Assembly: GCA_030038335.1 (NCBI GenBank)
Contig: JASHPC010000035.1
Location: 1-12,361 of the forward strand
From: Vulcanimicrobiota bacterium
GTDB taxonomy: Bacteria > Vulcanimicrobiota > Vulcanimicrobiia > Vulcanimicrobiales > Vulcanimicrobiaceae
DNA: 12,361 bases
Direction: 5' to 3'
Shown: positions 7,518-12,361 of the stretch, in pieces
Layout: each line of letters opens with the position of its first letter
Position numbering within the stretch: the stretch's first letter is position 1
Position numbers and translations under genes: made by a program
Notes under the pieces: model-generated
Told to the model about the DNA's origin: nothing
Database searches by the model: none
What the model saw: only the letters and a program-made list of their open reading frames with translations

Positions 7518-8854
7518 AATCGTTCCTCCAGATATGCGCGCAGCGCGTCCGCGCCGACGCGCTCTTGGCGCATCGAATCTCTCTCTCGAACGGTAACCGA
7601 TCCGTCTTCGGGCGTATCATAGTCGATCGTCACGCAGAAGGGCGTTCCGATCTCATCCTGACGGCGATAGAGTTGTCCGATATTTCCCTCGTCGTACTGC
7701 GTGCGCAGGTGCGGACGAAGAGATCGCTCGATCCCCTGCGCGCGCTCGATGAGTTCCGGCTTGTTTCGCGCGAGCGAAAAGATTGCCGCCTGCACGGGAG
7801 CGATCTTCGGATGGAAGCGAAGCACGGTCCTCTCGGTCTCCTTGCCGTTGGGATCCACGGCCGTTTCGCGCTCGTACGCATCGACCAGAAAGGTGAGCGC
7901 CGTGCGATCCACTCCCGCAGAACTTTCGATCAGAAGCGGCGTTTCGTGCTTCTTCGTCGCCTCGTCGAAGAAACGGAGGTCTTTCCCGGAAAGCCTCATG
8001 TGCGCGTCGAGGTCGTACGTGCCGCGATGCGCGATCGACTCGAGCTCGCCCCAGCCCCACGGAAAGAGATACTCGACGTCGACGCCGGCTTTCGCGTAAT
8101 GCGGTCGCTCTTCGGGTTTGAGCTCGTAGAAACGTAAGCGCTCGGCATGAATGCCGTAGGTCGCGTACCACGCCTTACGTCGATCGACCCACTCCTGAAA
8201 CGCCTCCATGTCTCTTCCGTCGTTCGGCACGAAATATTCGAGCTCGGCTTGTTCGAACTCGCGCGAACGGTACGTGAAGTTTCCCGGCGTGATTTCATTG
8301 CGAAACGACTTTCCGATCTGCGCGATGCCGAATGGAGGGCGCTTCCGAGCTGATTGATAGACGTTCTTGAAGTTGACAAAGATGCCCTGAGCCGTCTCCG
8401 GCCGCAGGTACGCAAGCGAGGACGTGTCCTCCATGGGGCCTATCGACGTCTTCAGCATGAGGTTGAAGTTCCGTGGCTCCGTGAACGAGTGCGCACTTCC
8501 GCAATCCGGACACTTCTCTCGATCTTTGAGATGATCGTAACGAAAGCGATGTTTGCAGGTCTTGCAATCGACCATGACGTCGTGAAATGCGGCCACGTGG
8601 CCGGAGGCTTCCCACGTCGACGGGTGCATGACGATCGACGAGTCGAAAGCAACGACGTCATCGCGCAACTCAACGGTGTCGCGCCACCACGCGTCCTTGA
8701 CGTTTCGCTTCATCACAGCACCGAGAGGGCCGTAGTCCCAGAAGCCCCCGATGCCGCCGTAGATTTCGCTCGACTGAAAGATGAAGCCGCGCCGCTTCGC
8801 GAGCGCGGCGACTTCGTCCATCGTGACGCGCCGTTCGGTCGAGCCCGTTGCCAT
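7514..8854 (-). CDS. glyS: Glycyl-tRNA synthetase, single-chain dimeric type
   Basis: Charges tRNA-Gly with glycine in the cytoplasm. The 446-residue class II synthetase is of the alpha2 type found in Firmicutes, Actinobacteria and others, not the GlyQ/GlyS tetramer. Motif 1 region is IYGGIGGFWDYGPLG (31-45). A zinc-ribbon-like insertion has C97, C100, C115 and C118 (CKTC, CPDC). RPETAQGIFVNF (151-162) and motif 2 SFRNEITPGNFTYRSREFEQ (183-202) follow, then motif 3 around SSAGVDRTALTFL (311-323). The anticodon-binding domain is about 345-446, with the QYDEGNIGQLYRRQDEIGTP block. The start is ATG at 8854. An AAGGA lies only 3 nt before it, too close for a good ribosome site, and an extended -10-like element sits just upstream. 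It lies 15 bp after the glycosyltransferase gene and overlaps ppdK by 4 bp. There is no room for a T-box leader. Confidence 0.97.
   Translation of the reverse strand: MATGSTERRVTMDEVAALAKRRGFIFQSSEIYGGIGGFWDYGPLGAVMKRNVKDAWWRDTVELRDDVVAFDSSIVMHPSTWEASGHVAAFHDVMVDCKTCKHRFRYDHLKDREKCPDCGSAHSFTEPRNFNLMLKTSIGPMEDTSSLAYLRPETAQGIFVNFKNVYQSARKRPPFGIAQIGKSFRNEITPGNFTYRSREFEQAELEYFVPNDGRDMEAFQEWVDRRKAWYATYGIHAERLRFYELKPEERPHYAKAGVDVEYLFPWGWGELESIAHRGTYDLDAHMRLSGKDLRFFDEATKKHETPLLIESSAGVDRTALTFLVDAYERETAVDPNGKETERTVLRFHPKIAPVQAAIFSLARNKPELIERAQGIERSLRPHLRTQYDEGNIGQLYRRQDEIGTPFCVTIDYDTPEDGSVTVRERDSMRQERVGADALRAYLEERL
7525..7529 (-). promoter_or_regulatory. Shine-Dalgarno of ppdK inside the glyS 3' end
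   Basis: On the minus strand GGAGG, continuing as GGAGGAA, lies within the last glyS codons (Leu-Glu-Glu-Arg-Leu), 7 nt before the GTG at 7517. With the GTGA stop/start overlap this predicts coupled translation of glyS and ppdK, and it fixes the non-ATG start of ppdK. Confidence 0.8.
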
Positions 8855-8863
8855 CGTTCCTTA

Positions 8864-8872
8864 GTTATATCA
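8864..8872 (-). promoter_or_regulatory. Possible extended -10 promoter of glyS
   Basis: On the minus strand the 15-bp glycosyltransferase-glyS gap reads TGATATAAC: TG, one base, then TATAAC, one base from the extended -10 consensus TGnTATAAT. The TGA is also the stop codon of the glycosyltransferase. No -35 match is seen 16-18 bp upstream, which extended -10 promoters can do without. Transcription would start about 6-8 nt downstream, giving a glyS mRNA with almost no leader. It rests on one short motif in an AT-rich patch and may be chance. Confidence 0.3.
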
Positions 8873-10021
8873 GTCGTGCCGCAAAACCCCGCGATAACGT
8901 CTCCCGCGCCAGCTGACGCCGCTCGGAGTCACGGAACGTGCGACCGAGGTAGCACAGATGCCGAGTAAGACGACGATACCCGCCGGAAGCCAGAAGCCAG
9001 ACCCAGCCGGAAAGCGCACGCGGCGCATTCCTGCGTCGGCAACCGCCATCGTCAAGGCCAACGCTCCGAGCAGCACGCCGCCCAAAACCCAGTGACGACC
9101 AGCGCACAGTATCGCCGCGGCAAGCGGCGTTATCGGCGAGATCAGCGCGAGTCCCGCGAGCCCGGCAGCCGAGGTTAGGGGCCGGTCGCGCATGCCCGTC
9201 GCGAAGTTTTTGACGAATCCGTCCCACAACTCCACGAAGGAGCGGTACATGCGCGTGCGCACGAGATCGTTCGCGCCCGCCAGCGCGATCCGGAAGCCTG
9301 CCTTCTTCAGACGCCGCGCGAGCTCGAGATCCTCGGCGATCTCACCCTTCACGAGTTCATGTCCGCCGGTGCGCTCGTAGAGCGAGCGCGAAAGCATGAC
9401 GTATTGCCCGTTGAAGATCGCCGCGTCAGATGCCGGATCGTTGATGCTTTGAATCGATCCCGTCGCAAGAACGATCGTCCAAAGAATCGTCGGCAAGAAC
9501 GCGCGTTCGGCAGTCGACTGCATCACTTGCGTCGTGAGAATGCTGAATGCATCTACGTTTCGAGCGAGCGCCTCCTGCACGGCCGACGATGCGGCGAGTG
9601 GCTCGTGCACCGTGTCGGCGTCGGTGCAGAGCATCCACTCGCCGCGCGCGATGCGTTCACCCTGCGTCAGAGCCCACGGCTTCCCAACCCATCCATCTGG
9701 TAGCGGCGCGCCAACGACGACCCGAAGGCGAGGATCGTCGGACGCGACTCGCTCGACGATCGTGCGCGTGTCATCGGTCGATTCGTCGTCCACGACGATA
9801 ACTTCGAAGTCGGGATACCGCTGCGCGAGCAGCGAGCGAACGCATCGCTCGATTTGGCGTGCTTCATTGCGCGCGGGGACGATAATGGAAAGAGTCGGAA
9901 GCGACGCATTCGGTTCGCGCACCGGAATGACGTCGTGCGTGTCGCTGACGTGGAGCAGCATCCGCAGGACGAGCAGCGCATTCGCGAAGACCAGGAGGGC
10001 GACAAGAGCCATCCATCCCAT
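8870..10021 (-). CDS. Membrane glycosyltransferase, family 2 (CrtQ/HpnB-like)
   Basis: Predicted to transfer a sugar from a nucleotide-sugar to a lipid at the inner membrane; acceptor unknown. The 383 residues start with a membrane helix (about 2-24), followed by a GT-A domain. That domain has LSIIVPARNEARQIERCVRS (44-63), VIVVDDESTDDT (74-85), GAPLPDGWVGKPWALTQG (104-121), the metal-binding TDADT (133-137) and the catalytic-type GEIAEDLELARRL (226-238). MYRSFVELWDGFVKN (258-272) stands where RxxRW-type motifs sit in GT2 enzymes. About three C-terminal membrane helices (285-308, 310-330, 342-362) and the tail SWRGRRYRG follow. GWVGKPWA, the MY...LW.G..KN block and the W.GRxY tail resemble carotenoid-acid CrtQ and hopanoid-associated HpnB enzymes, but no terpenoid gene is nearby. 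ATG at 10021 is chosen over the adjacent TTG at 10024; ATG at 10012 is possible. It is the first gene of the unit with glyS and ppdK and diverges from the next gene across 39 bp. Confidence 0.85.
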   Translation of the reverse strand: MGWMALVALLVFANALLVLRMLLHVSDTHDVIPVREPNASLPTLSIIVPARNEARQIERCVRSLLAQRYPDFEVIVVDDESTDDTRTIVERVASDDPRLRVVVGAPLPDGWVGKPWALTQGERIARGEWMLCTDADTVHEPLAASSAVQEALARNVDAFSILTTQVMQSTAERAFLPTILWTIVLATGSIQSINDPASDAAIFNGQYVMLSRSLYERTGGHELVKGEIAEDLELARRLKKAGFRIALAGANDLVRTRMYRSFVELWDGFVKNFATGMRDRPLTSAAGLAGLALISPITPLAAAILCAGRHWVLGGVLLGALALTMAVADAGMRRVRFPAGSGFWLPAGIVVLLGICATSVARSVTPSGVSWRGRRYRGVLRHD

Positions 10022-10060
10022 CAAAAGGACTGGTGCGCCTGCTTCCTAAAACGGCAGCTC

Positions 10061-10732
10061 ATGGGCCGGGAGTTGCACGTTCGTACGCACCCGTCCCGCC
10101 TCGAGCATTGGCGGCACATCATCGAAATTGCAGCTGTCGCAGGTGCCGCAGCGTGGGGCCTGTACGTCTTCATCTATCAAGAGCACATCAAGCCAGCAGC
10201 GGAGCCGCCGCAGCTGGAGCACACGTTCACCGTTACTCGGACCGCTCTCCCGAATAACAGAGATCTCATCAGCATCCAACAAACGCTCGACAATGTTGGA
10301 ACATCCACGATCTATGTGGCTGGGAACGCAATGAACGTCTACGCGGTGCGCTTCGGCGATCGCATGACGGTTACGGCCGAACCAATAACCCAGGGCTCGG
10401 GAACGTCCACCTACTCGATTCCGGCGAGGTCCGAGACGCGGCTTTACTCAGACGGAGCGTCGATGGGTCCGTTGGGCGGTGCTTACCGGCTGCATCTCCA
10501 GCCGAGTACCCGCTTTGCCACGACATACACGGTCGTCGTTCCGGCAAACTTGATGGACGCGGTGCGGCTCACGTGGCAGACGTGTTTTACGAAAAACGCG
10601 ACTCGGCAGTGGCACCTGCCGCTCGAGCGGCAGCCGGGTGGATCGCTGGCATTCGTCGATCGACAGCACGTTACCTCAGACGATCCCAACGGGCTCATCT
10701 GCTACAACGGCGACGGGTACTACGCTTTATGA
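10061..10732 (+). CDS. Membrane-anchored protein of unknown function
   Basis: I do not recognise this 223-residue protein. A basic N-terminus (HVRTHPSRLEHWRH) precedes one hydrophobic segment, about residues 20-39 (IIEIAAVAGAAAWGLYVFIY), fitting an N-in signal anchor. The remaining 180 residues would lie outside the membrane. They look beta-rich, with regular short strands (HTFTVTRTAL, LISIQQTLDNVGTSTIYV, TTYTVVVPANL) and a central Gly/Ser-rich stretch (111-140), as in an immunoglobulin-like fold. Two cysteines (175, 214) could form a disulfide. No catalytic motif is visible. The frame is open back to 9854, but that part lies over the glycosyltransferase N-terminus and reads as low-complexity basic sequence, so ATG at 10061 is preferred; its ribosome site is weak. 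Its TGA overlaps the ATG of the secreted NTF2-like gene (ATGA), so the two are probably cotranscribed. Confidence 0.75.
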   Translation: MGRELHVRTHPSRLEHWRHIIEIAAVAGAAAWGLYVFIYQEHIKPAAEPPQLEHTFTVTRTALPNNRDLISIQQTLDNVGTSTIYVAGNAMNVYAVRFGDRMTVTAEPITQGSGTSTYSIPARSETRLYSDGASMGPLGGAYRLHLQPSTRFATTYTVVVPANLMDAVRLTWQTCFTKNATRQWHLPLERQPGGSLAFVDRQHVTSDDPNGLICYNGDGYYAL

Positions 10733-11172
10733 GTAAGGCGGGGCGCACAGCCATAGCCGTACTACTTTTCTCTTTGGTCATCGCCGCGCCGGCGCACGCG
10801 GCAGTCCGCTACAATCGCGCTCAGACAGAGCGTTACATCGTTTCAAGCGAACGCGAATGGTCGTCGAGCAATCCACATGAGTTGGCTGTGGTGCGACGCA
10901 TCATTGCTGACGATTTCGTCTGGTTACTCGACGGCAAGATTCTTGGAAAGGTCGACGCCATCAGGGAAGCAATGCGGTCAAACCGAACGAGCGTCGAGCA
11001 TTTCAGTTACGTGCGAGTGCGATTTTTCGGAGACACCGCCATCGCGCAGGGCCAAGCGATCGTCACGCGTCAGAACGGCGCAACAATACGGAACTTGTTC
11101 ATGGATACGTGGATGCTGCGCAGCGGCACGTGGCAGATCGTCGCAGCAACGGATATCGACCTAAAGGAGTAG
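10729..11172 (+). CDS. Secreted NTF2-like protein (DUF4440/SnoaL-type)
   Basis: A 147-residue protein with a classical signal peptide: a basic start MSKAGR, a hydrophobic core AIAVLLFSLVIAAP, and cleavage likely after AHA at about residue 24. The mature part fits the NTF2-like alpha+beta cone. Helical segments run from YNRAQTERYIVSSEREW, followed by DDFVWLLDGKILGKVDAIREA. The strands are YVRVRFFGDTAIAQGQAIV and the closing pair FMDTWMLRSGTWQIVAATD, the DUF4440 hallmark. Members include enzymes such as SnoaL-type cyclases as well as many binding proteins of unknown ligand, so no reaction can be named. The start is the ATG at 10729, which overlaps the upstream stop (ATGA); an open frame back to 10573 is a shadow of the upstream gene. 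The export signal agrees with the membrane-anchored neighbour, so both may work outside the cytoplasmic membrane. Fold assignment is fairly sure. Confidence 0.8.
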   Translation: MSKAGRTAIAVLLFSLVIAAPAHAAVRYNRAQTERYIVSSEREWSSSNPHELAVVRRIIADDFVWLLDGKILGKVDAIREAMRSNRTSVEHFSYVRVRFFGDTAIAQGQAIVTRQNGATIRNLFMDTWMLRSGTWQIVAATDIDLKE

Positions 11173-11186
11173 CGAACCTGCCGAGG

Positions 11187-11534
11187 TCAGGTCTTGCGCT
11201 GATGCAGCGCAAATCGGTTGCCGTCGGGGTCTCGCGCGAAGCACGCGCGGCAGGGTGAAAACTCGAAAATCTCCGTGACCTCGGCGCCGCTGCCGATCAG
11301 CCGTTCGCGAGCCTTGACGATGTCGTCTACCTCGAATGCCAAGCCGCTGCACGAGCCGGGCTCGTAGCCGGGCGGCGACGAGTCGACGGCAAACGCAACC
11401 GAACCAACGTTGAATTCAACGTACTCTTCGCTGAACGACTCGCTAGGCTGCAATCCTAACACGTCACGATAGAACGCAACCGCTCTCGGGACGTCACGAA
11501 CGGCATATGCAATGAATGCGACGTCTTTGATCAT
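11187..11534 (-). CDS. Small VOC-superfamily (glyoxalase-fold) protein
   Basis: A 115-residue protein with two beta-alpha-beta-beta-beta half-modules. The first is VAFIAYAVRDVPRAVAFYRD plus VLGLQPS, followed by EEYVEFNVGSVAFAVD. The second is SGLAFEVDDIVKARERLIGS, ending RDPDGNRFALHQRK. Aligned by eye with metal-binding glyoxalases, the first-strand His is replaced by Phe7, the second-module His by Gly64 and the last Glu by Ala109, so the usual metal site seems largely lost. A role in binding or unusual catalysis is as likely as glyoxalase activity. The frame is open far upstream to 11948, but that part is the antisense-phase shadow of rlmN; ATG at 11534 begins the fold. No clear Shine-Dalgarno is seen. 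It follows rlmN by 83 bp on the same strand and is convergent with the NTF2-like gene, 14 bp apart. Confidence 0.85.
   Translation of the reverse strand: MIKDVAFIAYAVRDVPRAVAFYRDVLGLQPSESFSEEYVEFNVGSVAFAVDSSPPGYEPGSCSGLAFEVDDIVKARERLIGSGAEVTEIFEFSPCRACFARDPDGNRFALHQRKT
11194..11212. terminator. Possible bidirectional hairpin at a convergent gene end
   Basis: A perfect 7-bp inverted repeat, TTGCGCT-GATGC-AGCGCAA, starts 22 bp after the NTF2-like stop and lies within the last VOC codons. The two genes converge with only 14 bp between stops, so one hairpin could end both transcripts. No U-run follows on either strand, which argues against a standard intrinsic terminator, and a chance coding palindrome is possible. 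Confidence 0.3.
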
Positions 11535-11617
11535 CGGCAATCTGGACTTCGCGCCTAGGGAGGCCCGATCCGGTTTGCTTCCGGGGGCAGCGGTTGGACC
11601 GTTGCTAAGTCGCTCTT

Positions 11618-12361
11618 TCAAACGGTCGTGGCCTTTCGAGCTTTTGCCTGAGTGCTCGCCCTTAGTTGCCCGCACGCGGCGGCAATGTCGCGGCCCATAT
11701 TGTGCCGTACCGTCACCGGCACGTTTTGCGCTTCCAGAGTTGCGGCGAATCGCCAAATCCGATCTTCCTCGCTGCCGGCGAACTCTGCGTCCGGCGTCGA
11801 GTTGTACGGGATGAGATTTACGTGATAGAGATGCCCGCGCATGAGCGATGCGAGCTCTCGCGCGCATTCGTCCGAGTCGTTGACCCCTGCTAGCATGACG
11901 TATTCGAAGAATACTTTGCGATGCGTCGCTTTGACGTACCGGTCGCAAGCAGTCATGAGCTCAGCGATGCGGTACCGGCGGTTCACTGGCATGAACGAGC
12001 TGCGCAGTGCGTCATTCGGTGCGTGGAGCGAGATCGCCAAGTTCACTTGAACTCCTTCGCGCGAAAACTCGTCGATGCGATCGACGAGACCTACCGTCGA
12101 AATCGTAATGTGACGGTGCCCGAGGCCGAATCCCTGACCGTCGTTGAGCAATGCGACGGCTCCCATCACGGCGTCGTAGTTGTGAAATGGCTCGCCCATC
12201 CCCATGAAGACGACGTTCGTCACCTGCTTGCCGCGTTTGCGCGCGACGCGTGCGAAGTATAGCGCCTGATCGAAGATCTCGCTGGCGCTCAGGTTCCGTG
12301 AAAATCCAGCCTGACCGGTCGAGCAGAACGCGCAGGCAAACGCGCAGCCCGCCTGCGACGA
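11618..12361 (-). CDS. rlmN: 23S rRNA (adenine2503-C2)-methyltransferase RlmN, N-terminus outside window
   Basis: Radical-SAM enzyme that methylates C2 of A2503 in 23S rRNA, and in some bacteria A37 of certain tRNAs. The frame is open to the window edge, so the N-terminal domain and start are missing; about 247 residues are visible. They begin at the radical-SAM cluster motif CAFACAFCSTGQAGF (CxxxCxxC; cysteine codons at 12344, 12332 and 12323). The family blocks VVFMGMGEPFHNYD, ITISTVGLVDRID, VNLAISLHAPND and HVNLIPYNS follow. RHNMGRDIAAACGQL near the C-terminus holds the second essential Cys, which carries the methyl group. GTG at 12223 is internal, not the start. It is RlmN rather than the resistance enzyme Cfr, judged by the AACGQL ending and a plain housekeeping setting. 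The VOC gene follows 83 bp downstream. Confidence 0.95.
   Translation of the reverse strand, partial: SSQAGCAFACAFCSTGQAGFSRNLSASEIFDQALYFARVARKRGKQVTNVVFMGMGEPFHNYDAVMGAVALLNDGQGFGLGHRHITISTVGLVDRIDEFSREGVQVNLAISLHAPNDALRSSFMPVNRRYRIAELMTACDRYVKATHRKVFFEYVMLAGVNDSDECARELASLMRGHLYHVNLIPYNSTPDAEFAGSEEDRIWRFAATLEAQNVPVTVRHNMGRDIAAACGQLRASTQAKARKATTV

Noticed and set aside
9854..10060. N-terminal extension of the membrane-anchored protein by 69 residues
   Set aside because: It lies antisense to the glycosyltransferase N-terminus and is low-complexity charged sequence; the protein-like region starts at MGRELHVRTH.
10022..10060. T-box or other riboswitch controlling the glycosyltransferase-glyS-ppdK unit
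   Set aside because: The divergent gap is only 39 bp, and the glyS gap 15 bp; neither can hold a T-box leader and no conserved T-box sequence is seen.
11535..11617. Terminator or promoter between rlmN and the VOC gene
   Set aside because: Only a 4-bp stem (CGGT-TGG-ACCG) and no U-run or -10/-35 pair could be seen.
11535..11948. N-terminal extension of the VOC protein to 253 residues
   Set aside because: It overlaps rlmN in another frame and is Arg/Ser/Ala-rich; the VOC fold begins at MIKDVAFIAY.
1..12361. CRISPR array, tRNA, prophage, insertion sequence or defence system
   Set aside because: No tandem direct repeats, cloverleaf-like sequence, transposase, integrase or defence-family motif was found; nearly all sequence is explained by housekeeping and small accessory genes.

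Overview
The window is a gene-dense chromosomal segment of a GC-rich bacterium (GC roughly 60% by eye). I count ten protein genes, two of them cut by the window edges, and no gap over 100 bases. There is no tRNA, rRNA, CRISPR array, phage gene or transposase. The core genes are a short SigA-type RpoD, a DnaG primase, a single-chain dimeric-type glycyl-tRNA synthetase and a bacterial-type pyruvate phosphate dikinase. Their grouping recalls the glyS/ppdK/HD/dnaG/rpoD neighbourhood of Clostridia, but the GC content and flanking genes suggest another deep-branching lineage, perhaps of the Eremiobacterota, Dormibacterota or Chloroflexota kind. That placement is a low-confidence inference.

Layout. 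Positions 1-536 (+) hold the 3' end of a gene whose product ends in a GAF sensor domain; its tail overlaps the tail of rpoD. Positions 518-3543 (-) are a dnaG-rpoD operon, the replication-priming and transcription-initiation core, without rpsU. Positions 3566-4813 (+) are a COG1078-type HD phosphohydrolase diverging from dnaG across about 22 bp. Positions 4796-4843 hold a palindromic REP-like repeat that supplies the HD gene's stop codon and lies in the convergent junction with ppdK. Positions 4848-10021 (-) form a tight three-gene unit in the order glycosyltransferase, glyS, ppdK: a 15-bp gap, then a 4-bp GTGA overlap.

Positions 10061-11172 (+) are a two-gene unit joined by an ATGA overlap: an unrecognised membrane-anchored protein and a secreted NTF2-like (DUF4440/SnoaL-type) protein. 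Positions 11187-12361 (-) hold rlmN, whose 5' end lies outside the window, followed by a small VOC/glyoxalase-fold protein.

Most of the window is housekeeping. dnaG and rpoD serve primer synthesis and sigma-70 transcription, glyS and rlmN serve translation, and ppdK interconverts pyruvate and PEP. I did not find a convincing new defence or mobile system. The points most worth a second look are the unknown membrane/NTF2-like pair, the REP-like element at the HD/ppdK junction, the rearranged ancestral cluster with no PPDK regulatory protein gene, and a possible extended -10 promoter directly in front of glyS.
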